Assembly: GCA_028282885.1 (NCBI GenBank)
Contig: JANQGX010000028.1
Span: forward strand, 124,001-188,000
DNA length: 64,000 nucleotides
DNA from: SAR324 cluster bacterium
GTDB lineage: Bacteria > SAR324 > XYD2-FULL-50-16
Direction of reading: 5' to 3'
The notes under the pieces are model-generated. The model saw only the letters and a list, made by a program, of their open reading frames with translations. It made no database searches and was not told where the DNA came from. This document shows, piece by piece, positions 51,258 through 59,698 of this stretch; the first letter of the stretch is position 1, and each line of letters begins with the position of its first letter. The position numbers and the translations under genes are program-made.

Positions 51258-52163
51258 TTAAGCCTGCTGTGCCCGGGGTTGGTAGATGGAGATAAAAATC
51301 GCTGAGACTATCAGCACCAGGGAAACATAATGAATCATTTGTATGGATTCGCCCAGCAGGATACCCGACAGGAAAACGGCACTGACAGGCATGACAGAGG
51401 TAAAATAAGCTGACACCCCTGCTGGGACCGCAGAAACTCCTCTAAACCAGAGCAGGTATCCGACAAAAGTGACAACTACTCCAAAATAGAGCATCAGAAG
51501 AATGTCCTGCATCGATAACCGGCCGAAATCCATGGTCAGGCTTTCCCACACGGTGAGGGGCAGAATCATGAGAAACCCAAAAATGCTGATCAGGGATGCT
51601 GAAATAAAGGGACTGACGTGAGTCGATGTCGTTTTCGATATAAACAGGAAGAGGGCTTCGCCAATGGCTGCGACGAGAACGAAAAGTATTCCCAGCCAAT
51701 AGTCCACGGAGAGATCGCCGGTTTGGGCTGCATCCGGGCTGTTTACCAGCCAGACTGCCAGAAATGCCAGGATCAGCCCGATCAGTTTTCTGGCAGTCAG
51801 GGATTCCTTGTAAAAAAGTCTGGAAAGCAGAAGTACCATGGCAGGAACAGCACCTAATATAATGCCGCTGTTGGCGGCGGGGAGATATTTTAATCCCCAG
51901 AACAGGGAGATATTGAACACCCAGACACCGAAAAAGGCCTGGAGGATCAACAGGAATATATCCCGGTTGCTGACACTGCGAAATGCTTTTCTGGAGTAAA
52001 TCAAAAGGGGGATCATTAACAGTATGGCGGCTGCATATCGCCCCCCGGACAAAATGAATACCGGTATTCTGTGAACTGCCATTTTGCCGACAGGAAATGA
52101 ACTGCTGACCACGATCATGGCCGAAGTTAAACAGAGATAAGCTGTCGATCGATTCTTTATCAT
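51258..52163 (-). CDS. EamA/DMT family transporter
   Basis: A 301-residue protein with ten membrane segments formed by two EamA repeats (about 5-140 and 152-292), typical of drug/metabolite exporters. Motifs FFGVWVFNISLFWGLKYLPAANSGIILGAVPAM and, in the second half, YFTSVMPVSAVFLSGILLGE sit at the expected places. GGGAG precedes the ATG. It starts 70 bp after an AraC-type regulator on the same strand, which is a frequent regulator-exporter pairing for amino acids. The substrate is not known. Confidence 0.9.
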   Translation of the reverse strand: MIKNRSTAYLCLTSAMIVVSSSFPVGKMAVHRIPVFILSGGRYAAAILLMIPLLIYSRKAFRSVSNRDIFLLILQAFFGVWVFNISLFWGLKYLPAANSGIILGAVPAMVLLLSRLFYKESLTARKLIGLILAFLAVWLVNSPDAAQTGDLSVDYWLGILFVLVAAIGEALFLFISKTTSTHVSPFISASLISIFGFLMILPLTVWESLTMDFGRLSMQDILLMLYFGVVVTFVGYLLWFRGVSAVPAGVSAYFTSVMPVSAVFLSGILLGESIQMIHYVSLVLIVSAIFISIYQPRAQQA

Positions 52164-52233
52164 GAGATCTCCCGGAATTAATAACCATTGGTTTACAAGT
52201 CTTTTCCATTCCAGGATAAGAGAGGTGGATGGA

Positions 52234-53061
52234 CTAATCTTGAACCATATTGCGGTATTTGTTGGGGGTAATTCCGAAAACCTGCCTGAACCTGCGGGTT
52301 AAGTGACTTTGGTCCGCAAATCCGACATCCAGGGCGATATCTGCTATGGGTTGTTGGGTGGAAAGTCGTCGACGTGCTTCTTTGACACGGGTCTGAATCA
52401 GGTGGGAATAGGGGGTGATGCCTGTCTGTTTCTCAAACAGCCTGCAAAAGTGATATGGACTTAGTCCCGCCATATCCGCCAGCTCCCTGAGACCTACATC
52501 CTTCTGGTATGAGTCCCCGATGAAATCAATAACCCTGTCGACTCCGGGATGACGCCTGGCAACCGGTTTAACCCAGCATTTCTGATCGGAATGTCGAAAA
52601 ATCATGTAAGCAAGGATATTAACCAGGAACCACTCTGTCTCCAATTGGGTCAGCATGCCATGCTCGATGGATTGATGGAGTTCTTTCAAGAGATTGGCTA
52701 AAGCGGTATCGTTGATGACCCCATTCGGAAAGAACGGCAGGTTTGAGCTTTTGCCGTGCATCTCCCGGAAGACCGTCTCCAAGAATTCCAGATCAAAATA
52801 GAACATTCGATAGTGCCAACCCGAGCGGTCGTTGGAATGTCCGTCATGAACTTCTCCCGGATAGGACAGATTAACCGTACCTTCCGGCGCGACCAGGTTC
52901 TGCCTTCGAAAGTAAAATGAAAGCGCACCTTTCTCGATAACCCCCAGGGGAAAATCATCATGGCTGTGTCTGGCAAAGTTCTGCCTATAAAATGACGCCT
53001 GCAGCAACTGAATGTTGCCCATGCCGGTTTTAAGCTGCCAGGCTTTAGACTGATCCTTCAT
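52234..53061 (-). CDS. AraC family transcriptional regulator with cupin sensor domain
   Basis: About 275 residues. The N-terminal AraC-binding cupin (IQLLQASFYRQNFARHSHDDFPLGVIEKGALSFYFRRQ; LSYPGEVHDG) is followed by two AraC helix-turn-helix units (LRELADMAGLSPYHFCRLFEKQTGITPY and IADIALDVGFADQSHLTRRFRQVFGITPNKYR). The ATG at 53061 is used; an in-frame TTG at 53094 would add 11 residues. The PGEVHDG cupin type usually regulates LysE or EamA amino acid exporters, in keeping with the EamA gene just downstream. Confidence 0.9.
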   Translation of the reverse strand: MKDQSKAWQLKTGMGNIQLLQASFYRQNFARHSHDDFPLGVIEKGALSFYFRRQNLVAPEGTVNLSYPGEVHDGHSNDRSGWHYRMFYFDLEFLETVFREMHGKSSNLPFFPNGVINDTALANLLKELHQSIEHGMLTQLETEWFLVNILAYMIFRHSDQKCWVKPVARRHPGVDRVIDFIGDSYQKDVGLRELADMAGLSPYHFCRLFEKQTGITPYSHLIQTRVKEARRRLSTQQPIADIALDVGFADQSHLTRRFRQVFGITPNKYRNMVQD

Positions 53062-53094
53062 CTGATTGTTGGTCTTGGAAAGCGTTCGATTCAA

Positions 53095-53525
53095 CGTAAA
53101 ATGGGTAAAAACGTTTTAGGTTCAGGATATCCGGTGTAACCGAAATATCATAGTACGATATTGCTCTTATTGCCGCAATTTGTCTCCTTTCGGATCTGAC
53201 TCGCAACAAGATCTGTTTTGACTAATCGGCTTGCCGGTTTCACCTGGTCTGAATCTAATTTATTTTTATTTGCCAGATTCTTCTGTAATGTTCACATAAA
53301 CGTATAATAATCGAAATATTACGGAGTTACCGGGTGATGATACTGACGCTGCGAATGCAGTAGAAGATCTCAGATCCATGTTGCAGGATACCACTTTGCT
53401 CAATCTTCTCAACCGGCTCAATCGCTCAGTTGAACAACACGTGTTTGAAGAGGCGCTTGAAACGCCTGAAGAAATCCGTTCCGGATTCACTTCAATCTGA
53501 ACGTATCGCTTGTGAACGCTGTTTG
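53095..53525. other. Intergenic region with a possible small coding remnant
   Basis: An open frame on the plus strand from 53300 to the TGA at 53498-53500 has protein-like composition (DLRSMLQDTTLLN, NRSVEQHVFEEALETPEEIR) but no start codon at its beginning, only an internal ATG at 53372. It may be the tail of a lost gene; family not recognised. The opposite-strand frame at 53266-53490 looks like its shadow. Confidence 0.3.
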
Positions 53526-54257
53526 TTAAGATTTGGCGTTGTCGGTTGATTGAGAAGCATCAGAAATCCAGATCTGAAGCTCATTGAGAGCAGTAGATGT
53601 CAGGAGGTAGGGCTCTTGTGAGAGAATGACCAGTTTCTGAATTTCACTCAGGAGCTTTTGGGGAGACCAGGAATCGACCTCTTTTTTGGATCCGGTAAAA
53701 AAGCCGGAGATATGCCCCCACATGTGCTGCAAGGTATTTTTCAGGTTTCCGGCTGGCGGTCTTTCGCGAAGCGCATCAACCAGTGTTGCGGACAATCCCG
53801 GGAGTCCCTGTCGCGGTTTCTTCCCGGATACCTCTTTACCGATGGTTTTGTATAGATCCGGATCGCGGGCAAGAATAGAATATTTGTGCTGACTCAACAA
53901 CTGCTGTACGTTCACGGGAAGAGGGATGCGGCCCTGTTCCTTGCCTTTATATTTCGATTTGAGAATCAGTATCTGTTCCCAGGGATCGTCAATATAAACA
54001 GGGGGCCAGCGATTTTTCCCACCACTGGCAGTCACCGGTGATAATTCCCTGAATCCCCGTAATATCATTTCCGATCTTAACAACTGGTGACGCTGGAATA
54101 ACGCCCAGCCGTGATCAATCCAACGCAGTGTTTCGGGGTGTTTGGAATACCCTTTTTTATTATTGACGATGATGGAGACAATCCCGTGGAGTTCCCGGTG
54201 CTCACCAAGGAGGCTTTGTCGATTCAGATATCCCGGGTTAATATCCCAGATTCTCAT
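53526..54257 (-). CDS. Pyrimidine dimer DNA glycosylase / endonuclease V-like protein
   Basis: A 243-residue protein whose first 70 residues (MRIWDINPGYLNRQSLLGEH, then RELHGIVSIIVNN and HPETLRW) match the T4 endonuclease V-like Pyr_excise family, including the LLGEHRELH region that corresponds to the phage active-site stretch. A second conserved block, LPVNVQQLLSQHKYSILARDPDLYK (about 114-138), is also typical of the longer bacterial members. Expected role: incision at UV-induced pyrimidine dimers. The C-terminal 70 residues are poorly conserved and unassigned. Monocistronic. Confidence 0.8.
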   Translation of the reverse strand: MRIWDINPGYLNRQSLLGEHRELHGIVSIIVNNKKGYSKHPETLRWIDHGWALFQRHQLLRSEMILRGFRELSPVTASGGKNRWPPVYIDDPWEQILILKSKYKGKEQGRIPLPVNVQQLLSQHKYSILARDPDLYKTIGKEVSGKKPRQGLPGLSATLVDALRERPPAGNLKNTLQHMWGHISGFFTGSKKEVDSWSPQKLLSEIQKLVILSQEPYLLTSTALNELQIWISDASQSTDNAKS

Positions 54258-54301
54258 GCTGATTAAGGTTGAGGTTCGTTAAACTGAGTGAAGGGAGAAG
54301 C

Positions 54302-54727
54302 TCAGTGCTGACCAAAAAGAGGTTTGACCATCACCTTTGGATCTCCCTCCCACCTTTTAAAATCAAATTTTTGATAAAGCCCATCTGCATTGGAGGTCCA
54401 CAAAATCTGCCGAGTTCGAGCCAAAGAGGGATGATTGGTAATCACCTCCATCATCCACTTGCCGAGACCTTTTCCACGGTGCACATCCAGGATAATCATA
54501 TCAAGGAGTACCGCATAGGTGGCATAGTCCGTGAGAATTCGGGCAAAACCAACCTGCTTTTCATGGTGAAACAATCCGAAACAAAGTGAGTTCTCAATGG
54601 TGAGCCTGACGGTTTCCAGGGTTCTCTCGGCGGCCCAGTGACTGGTTTTCAAAAGGCCCAAAACATCATTTTCGTCGATGCGATGTTTGTCGTCATCGAT
54701 ACGATAACTACTCTTTTGCCAGATCAT
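54302..54727 (-). CDS. GNAT family N-acetyltransferase
   Basis: A 141-residue Gcn5-related acetyltransferase. The acetyl-CoA loop is seen in IILDVHRGKGLGKWMMEVI (about 77-95; the Q/RxxGxG/A pattern as RGKGLG) and a following QILWTSNADGLYQKFDFKRWEG resembles motif B. It begins 3 bp after the small RAM-domain gene and is surely co-transcribed with it. The substrate, perhaps an amino acid or an antibiotic-like amine, is unknown. Confidence 0.88.
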   Translation of the reverse strand: MIWQKSSYRIDDDKHRIDENDVLGLLKTSHWAAERTLETVRLTIENSLCFGLFHHEKQVGFARILTDYATYAVLLDMIILDVHRGKGLGKWMMEVITNHPSLARTRQILWTSNADGLYQKFDFKRWEGDPKVMVKPLFGQH

Positions 54728-54730
54728 CTC

Positions 54731-55006
54731 TCATATTCCGATGGAAAACATGGCTTCCAGATCGTGTTTGGAAACGGTTCTGAAGGCCAGCAGGGTTTCA
54801 GTTTTGACGATTGAATCTACCTTGACGAGTTGATTGGTTACCAAATCAGCCAGGTCATCATTTGTCGTGACACGGATCATTGCGATAATATCGTACGGGC
54901 CGCTCACCGAATAAACCTCTGTTATTCCTTCGATATCAGCCAATTGCTCAGCGACATCATTGATCCGGGTACGCTCAGCGTTAATTAAAAGGATTGCAGT
55001 TACCAT
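54731..55006 (-). CDS. Stand-alone RAM domain protein (Lrp/AsnC ligand-binding type)
   Basis: A 91-residue protein made only of the RAM/Lrp ligand-binding fold: VTAILLINAERTRINDVAEQL, GITEVYSVSGPYDIIAMIRV (the GxYDxxxxV signature) and LVKVDSIVKTETLLAF. It lacks any DNA-binding helix-turn-helix. Such proteins form octamers, bind amino acids and can modulate full-length Lrp regulators; a true Lrp is encoded at 29964-30452. It is the first gene of a two-gene unit with the GNAT enzyme. Confidence 0.9.
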   Translation of the reverse strand: MVTAILLINAERTRINDVAEQLADIEGITEVYSVSGPYDIIAMIRVTTNDDLADLVTNQLVKVDSIVKTETLLAFRTVSKHDLEAMFSIGI

Positions 55007-55095
55007 TTTGATCCATCAAAAAGTTGATTGGTTTAAAGATTGTTAAAGACATTCGGATTATAATCCTGATCATTCTGCCTGCCAGGAGGTGATCA

Positions 55096-55935
55096 CTAAA
55101 CCGTGGTTACCAGATCTTCGTAGTCGTTCATGCTGTGATCTTCGATGATATCGAGTTCAAGATTTAAGGCGCTTTCAATTCCGCCTTCAACCCTGTCCCA
55201 GAATTTGCCCCACCAAGTTAGTTTGCCATCCGGCAACAATTTTCCGTCATTGTCAAAGTACTTCAGAGTTCCAATATGACGATAACCGAAAAGCCGGGGT
55301 GGAACACGGGTCACCACATCATTGTTATTGACCAGCCTGAAGCTTCTTTTCTTTAGTGCATCGTTAAAACTTATAGCAAATTGATTATCCCCGACCCTGG
55401 GTTGTCCAAAGGTATAGAGGCCTGCCACTTCCGGCTTATAATTCCCGAATGTCAGGCTCGTTGCAGCCAGGGTTGCCAAAGCGCCCCCCAGGCTATGTCC
55501 GGTCAACCAGACGGGTTGGTTATTATCCCTCAGCGTTTTGATTTCTTCCACCATCTCGGGCCAGACATCGTTCAGACCGTTTAAAAATCCGCTATGGACG
55601 CGTCCGATGGGATTCTCTTCGGGCCAGTCGACCTTGGAGATCTGTGCATTGGTTCCCCAGTCATCCAGTGTTTGATTTTCGGTACCCCTGAATGCGATTA
55701 CGATTTTTTTGTGATCACCCACAACAAAGCACTGGGTGTTCTCTTTTTCTGTCTCCTGCGAGGAAAAGAAGAAGTTGTTACGTTCCAGGTTAAAGCCCTG
55801 CTCCCGGAGCCAGGAACCGATCTCATCCTGTGACTTATAAACCAGGTTCGAACAATGTGCCAGGTAAACCAGGTTTATCTTACTGAAAGCCCTGGCTGTT
55901 CGATTGAATCTGTATCCGGACATGGTATCCCCCAT
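55096..55935 (-). CDS. Lipase class 3 family protein
   Basis: A 279-residue alpha/beta hydrolase. The nucleophile elbow GHSLGGALA is at about 144-152, preceded by KIVIAFRGTE (oxyanion region) near 74 and followed by FGQPRVGDNQFA near 183 and a catalytic-type RVPP/H pair (VVTRVPPRLFGYRHIG) near 220, all typical of class 3 lipases. No signal peptide is evident. The ATG at 55935 lies just after the methyltransferase stop; an ATG at 55923 has a better GGGGGA site and may be the true start. Likely co-transcribed with the methyltransferase. Confidence 0.88.
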   Translation of the reverse strand: MGDTMSGYRFNRTARAFSKINLVYLAHCSNLVYKSQDEIGSWLREQGFNLERNNFFFSSQETEKENTQCFVVGDHKKIVIAFRGTENQTLDDWGTNAQISKVDWPEENPIGRVHSGFLNGLNDVWPEMVEEIKTLRDNNQPVWLTGHSLGGALATLAATSLTFGNYKPEVAGLYTFGQPRVGDNQFAISFNDALKKRSFRLVNNNDVVTRVPPRLFGYRHIGTLKYFDNDGKLLPDGKLTWWGKFWDRVEGGIESALNLELDIIEDHSMNDYEDLVTTV

Positions 55936-55937
55936 AG

Positions 55938-56714
55938 CTACGGTTTGGTTGCTCTAGTGGAGATGAACATTGGTGAAAACCGGTTTAACAAGGTTGCGTC
56001 ATCACTCCACCCGTCTTCATAAAAACCGGTTATAACAAACCCTGCTTCAATCTGTCCCCCGATCTGCTGGTCCAGTGTATGGCCGAACTCCAAAGGGACC
56101 CTGTCTGAGATTAGTTTCTGCAGCCTGCTCTCATCCAATCTGCTCAGGTCTGAATAGGGCAGTTGGTATTTTACCTCCAGTTTCCCGGTTTTCTCGATCT
56201 CTTCATGATCGAACAGGAAAAATGCGGGGTTCATTACGCCGGCAAGTAGTGATCCTCCTTTTCTCAATACCCGGAAGCATTCTTTCCAGACTATGCTGAC
56301 ATCCGGAACAAATACATTCGACACCGGATGGAATATCAGGTCAAAGGCTGAATCGTCAAAAACGGATAGATCTGCCATATCGCCCTGAATCGTTTTCAGG
56401 CTCAAAGAATTCCTCTCTGCTACCAATCGATCGGAACTGAGTTGTTCATCCGAATTATCGAAGCTGATAACATTCGCTCCGGCAGCAGAAAGTATCGGGG
56501 CCTGCTGCCCTCCACCCGAAGCCAGGCAGAGCAGGTCTTTCTCTTTGATGTCCCCGAACCAGGATTTGGGGACGGATTTAACCGGAGTCAGAATAACCTC
56601 CCAGTTTCCCTTTTTTGCTTCGGAAATAGTGTTGTCATCCACCGGAACAGACCACCTGTTACCCTCTTTGGAGGCTTTATTCCAGGATTGCCGGTTGTGT
56701 TCAAGAATATCCAT
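55938..56714 (-). CDS. Class I SAM-dependent methyltransferase
   Basis: A 258-residue methyltransferase. SAM-binding motif I is degenerate but clear as LLCLASGGGQQAPILSAAGANVISFDNSDEQL (about 60-91). Motif II/III follow as FDLIFHPVSNVFV near 126 and VLRKGGSLLAGVMNP near 152. The methyl acceptor is unknown. It is followed almost directly by the lipase gene (stop to start 3 bp), suggesting they are expressed together. No ribosome site stands out before the ATG. Confidence 0.87.
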   Translation of the reverse strand: MDILEHNRQSWNKASKEGNRWSVPVDDNTISEAKKGNWEVILTPVKSVPKSWFGDIKEKDLLCLASGGGQQAPILSAAGANVISFDNSDEQLSSDRLVAERNSLSLKTIQGDMADLSVFDDSAFDLIFHPVSNVFVPDVSIVWKECFRVLRKGGSLLAGVMNPAFFLFDHEEIEKTGKLEVKYQLPYSDLSRLDESRLQKLISDRVPLEFGHTLDQQIGGQIEAGFVITGFYEDGWSDDATLLNRFSPMFISTRATKP

Positions 56715-56883
56715 AACTTGTTTTTCTGAGTTGTCCTTAGATTTTTTAAGTAAATGAAGTTATTTGCGCTTTTTGCTTGTCATGATCGTTCTGTTTCTGG
56801 CCGGATGGGAAACTGAAAAACCACACCAGGGAGTTGAGTTCGACGAGTGGCGCCTGTTTTTTTAAAAAAATCGCATATTCTGT

Positions 56884-57480
56884 TCATTTCCATCCGGACA
56901 AGGCATTTTCAATTCGGTTTTCGAATCCTTTAATTTCGTCAGCTTTCAGCGCTTCGCACTGGTATAGCGAGAGGTAACTGAAGCTCGCATTCCGGGCGCA
57001 AGCCCCCAGGATTGCCGTTTTGATCACTTTTTTAACAGGTTGACGCATGACCAGCCTGTCGACCCACCAGCTAGCGCCCAGGGTGGTTATTGCCAAAACC
57101 TGTTTCAGATTGTTGAGTCTCGGTTTGATCGGGCCATAATCATCCGCATGATCATATGTAATTCCGGGGCCCCATACCCTGTCAAACCATCCTTTCAATA
57201 TCGCCGGAAAACTGAACCACCAGGTCGGAAAGAGCAGAACCAGACCTTCCGCTTCAAGAAGCCTTTTGACATACGCGGATACCGCCGAAGCATCATAGGA
57301 TTCACTATAATAGGTTTCCCGTTCTTTTGCTGAAAGCACGGGTTGAAACCGACTTTTATGGAGATCTTCAAGGATCACCCGGTGACCTTGTTGTTCCAAC
57401 TTTTCAATCACCAGACTGGTCAAGCGGTGGCAGAGGCTTTTTTGCAGTGGATGTGCTGTTACGACCAGACATTTCATCAA
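56884..57480 (-). CDS. Flavodoxin-fold NAD(P)H quinone oxidoreductase (MdaB/KefF-like)
   Basis: A 198-residue flavodoxin-like enzyme of the NQO1 family. The FMN phosphate loop is TAHPLQKSLCHRL (about 8-20), the flavin-facing PTWWFSFPAILKGWFDRVWGPG is at about 86-107 and the LAITTLGASW stretch near 130 is typical. GGAGGG precedes the ATG, which overlaps the stop of the upstream ABM gene as ATGA. It probably reduces quinones or electrophiles with two electrons; physiological substrate unknown. Confidence 0.9.
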   Translation of the reverse strand: MMKCLVVTAHPLQKSLCHRLTSLVIEKLEQQGHRVILEDLHKSRFQPVLSAKERETYYSESYDASAVSAYVKRLLEAEGLVLLFPTWWFSFPAILKGWFDRVWGPGITYDHADDYGPIKPRLNNLKQVLAITTLGASWWVDRLVMRQPVKKVIKTAILGACARNASFSYLSLYQCEALKADEIKGFENRIENALSGWK

Positions 57481-57833
57481 ATCCCTCCTTCATCCAGGGC
57501 TTCTCGTGAATCTGTTGGAGCTTCCTTACGGTCTGTTGAGGTATAATCCCTTATCACTTCGGCAACGCGAATACGATAGGATTCAAACAGGGAGGTCATG
57601 CCTGTCTTTTGCGCGGCTCTGTGATCTAACTCATTGCGCCATTTTTCGATAGCCTCTTCATCTCGCCAGAATGACAGGCTCAGCAGCTTGTTTTCTTCAA
57701 CCAGGCTTTGGAATCTCTCAATTGAAATAAATCCATCCCGATTTTCCAGGTGGTGACGAAGACCGGAGGCGATTTCCAGGTACCGCGATTTCCCCTCTGT
57801 CGAAGGGGTGACTTCGAAAATGACCGCCAACAT
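57477..57833 (-). CDS. Antibiotic biosynthesis monooxygenase (ABM) family protein
   Basis: A 118-residue ferredoxin-like ABM-domain protein: AVIFEVTPSTEGKSRYLEIASGL at the start, FISIERFQSLVEENKLLSLSFWRDEEAIEKWRN in the middle and a helical tail. Small ABM proteins act as quinol monooxygenases or haem/polyketide-modifying enzymes, and the adjoining quinone reductase suggests a quinone cycle as in YgiN-MdaB. AAGGAG precedes the ATG. It overlaps the next gene by 4 bp. Confidence 0.88.
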   Translation of the reverse strand: MLAVIFEVTPSTEGKSRYLEIASGLRHHLENRDGFISIERFQSLVEENKLLSLSFWRDEEAIEKWRNELDHRAAQKTGMTSLFESYRIRVAEVIRDYTSTDRKEAPTDSREALDEGGI

Positions 57834-57901
57834 ACTATTTCTCCTTCATTTTTTTCGAATTTCCATTTCCGATGTTGCCAGATCGGCAAAAAGTCTGTTC
57901 G

Positions 57902-58151
57902 ACTAAATTGATTGTACAGACAGGGGTTTTTTCAAATCAAGGAGAATCCTTCATCAGTGTCAAACCGGAGGAGGATTATTTGAACGAAGGTCATAACGTG
58001 TTGACGATGATATGGTGTTGCCTGCTAAATGGCACCTGAGTTCCGCAAACAAATGCCTAAGGAACATCCCTTTTCTGCGGAGTCTCTGTCTAAATGAAAA
58101 CCCAATTTGTATTAAGCTAACCAAAACTACTTATGGATAAAATAGCTGAAC
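57902..58151 (+). repeat. 250-bp direct repeat, copy 1
   Basis: This block aligns without gaps to 63751-64000; by hand I count about 29 differences, near 88% identity. It begins at ACTAAA and runs through the start codon of a small decayed frame (ATG 58133). The other copy reaches the window edge, so the full length of the duplication is unknown. No terminal repeats of a known insertion sequence are seen. Confidence 0.85.
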
Positions 58152-58416
58152 AGAAGAAAGTGCTCTCATGAGGCTATCCATTTGTGTCCTGCAAGAAAAC
58201 CTCTATTATAGTCTCTCGCCAGAAGAGAAAACAGCATTGCAGTGATCTGTCATACCGGAGAACTTTGAAGGCAAAACAGCGACAAAAGCAGATGAAATCC
58301 TAACAGAGCGCCCCTACACGGTTACTATTATTCGAATCGTTCCCAATCTGACATCAAAAATTCTTGCACGCTTAATGATGAAATCGGTGGGTAAGACAAT
58401 CGAATCGACTAGTTAA
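58133..58416 (+). pseudogene. Decayed small gene downstream of the direct repeat
   Basis: The ATG at 58133 opens 12 codons (MDKIAEQKKVLS) then a stop. A frame shifted by two continues from 58168 (NLYYSLSPEEKTALQ) to an in-frame TGA at 58243-58245, then goes on protein-like (SVIPENFEGKTATKADEILT, RPYTVTIIRIVPNLTSKILA) to TAA 58414-58416. So at least one frameshift and one nonsense change break a gene of roughly 90 codons. Family not recognised. The second repeat copy ends just after an equivalent ATG (63983), so an intact version may lie beyond the window. Confidence 0.5.
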
Positions 58417-58874
58417 CCCCTTTCATTTCATTTTTTTGTTCTTTTCAGATTTGTCAGGAGTATTCACAAGCATACATTGAATATCTGATATCAAAACCAG
58501 GAGCGAAAAAAGATCTAACACCTCGAAAATGGCAGACATTTCGTTATCTTTAGTCAGGAGTATGCGAAATTACAACTCATTGTAATTATATATAAAAGAA
58601 GGGCAAGTGATGTTTTCCTGAGTAGAAATAGGAACTGCTGATTCTGGTCAAAAACGCTAAAAAGATCCTGATATCACACTGCAGGTACGGATTTGAACTA
58701 AATTCAGCCGGGAACAGATGAGTACCTGGTTTTTGATTGGCTGAATAAATTACATAATGATAGTTTCTTAACAGGTTATTACCATTAATTCGGAACAGCC
58801 CTTTCAAAGTCTTAAATGCTGAAAAAACAGGCGAAGAGATGTCAGGCTTTTCCCTGCAATTATAATCGAGGACT
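58417..58874. other. Intergenic region upstream of the DUF432 gene
   Basis: AT-rich and non-coding as far as I can see. A perfect 8-bp inverted repeat AATTACAA / TTGTAATT (58568-58575 and 58580-58587, 4-nt gap) followed by TATATATAAAAG may be an operator/promoter. The string GTCAGGAGTAT occurs twice, near 58455 and 58554. Short frames on either strand (such as 58586-58894 minus) carry no recognisable motif. Confidence 0.4.
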
Positions 58875-59690
58875 ATGGAAAAAGGTGAAAACACAAGCGG
58901 AACAGCCTTTTGGAAAGGCCATCAACTTGGCGCGGGAACCCCTAAATATCTGCAGATCGGAGATCTGCATAGCTGGATACAGACAGGAGATAGTCAACTG
59001 CAATTGGTATCATGTCGTTCGAACTCTGATGGTGAGGAGAAGATCTCAGAGAACTGTATTCCTGAAAAGGCTGTATCGGACCAGTGGTCTCTGCAGGAGG
59101 GTGTCGATGTAATCACTGTGGTTCCGGTATTTCCTGACAAAGCTATTGTGGTAAAACCGGAGGTTGTGATTCGGATTCTTCCGTCAGTAATAACAAGACT
59201 TTACATTCAAGTTCCTGTTTGGGTCAGGTTTGAAGTTGAACAGATGTCAGGAAAGTCCTGTTTGAAAGAGCTGCCGACGATTGAACTATCATCAACCTGG
59301 TTCGGTGATTTTGCGGCGGGGGAACTCTGCTATTGGTTATCGTCCGGTGTGCGGATCCAGACAGCCCCGGATGTGGATCATGATTATTTAGCCATCTGCC
59401 CCATTATTTTGGCTAACAAATCGGATAAAGAGCTGGAAATCAAGAAGTTTAAGCTTCAAGTTTCCAAACTTTCCATGTATCTGGACAAAAAGCAGCTCTG
59501 GTCAGATGATATCTTTATTACCTATAAAGGAGATACCGATCCGAGTCAGATAAAAATTTCCGGTAAGGCCCCCGAGGAAATCTCTTCGGCGGTTCTGCTC
59601 TCCAAGCCACGTCAGGAAGGAAAAAGAAGTTTCACATCAAGAACATTTTCATCCATCCTGAATATATCCGGAATTTCATCACACCGATAG
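58875..59690 (+). CDS. DUF432 domain protein
   Basis: A 271-residue protein matching the DUF432 family in length and pattern (EVVIRILPSVITRLYIQVPVWVRFE near 95-119; TIELSSTWFGDFAAGELCYWLSSGVRI near 136-162). It is rich in beta-strands with no signal peptide or membrane segment, and no enzyme motif. Its neighbour, 8 bp downstream, is a mechanosensitive channel of the MscS family, an association seen in other anaerobes and archaea, so an accessory role in channel function or osmotic response is plausible. GAGG lies just before the ATG. Confidence 0.82.
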   Translation: MEKGENTSGTAFWKGHQLGAGTPKYLQIGDLHSWIQTGDSQLQLVSCRSNSDGEEKISENCIPEKAVSDQWSLQEGVDVITVVPVFPDKAIVVKPEVVIRILPSVITRLYIQVPVWVRFEVEQMSGKSCLKELPTIELSSTWFGDFAAGELCYWLSSGVRIQTAPDVDHDYLAICPIILANKSDKELEIKKFKLQVSKLSMYLDKKQLWSDDIFITYKGDTDPSQIKISGKAPEEISSAVLLSKPRQEGKRSFTSRTFSSILNISGISSHR

Positions 59691-59698
59691 AGCGTATT

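Noticed and set aside
53266..53490. 74-codon minus-strand gene before the AraC regulator
   Set aside because: Low-complexity, serine/arginine-rich product; the opposite strand has the more protein-like frame, and neither is firm.
58243..58245. In-frame TGA as a selenocysteine codon
   Set aside because: No selenoprotein family is recognised, there is a second disruption (frameshift) upstream, and no clear SECIS-like hairpin directly follows.
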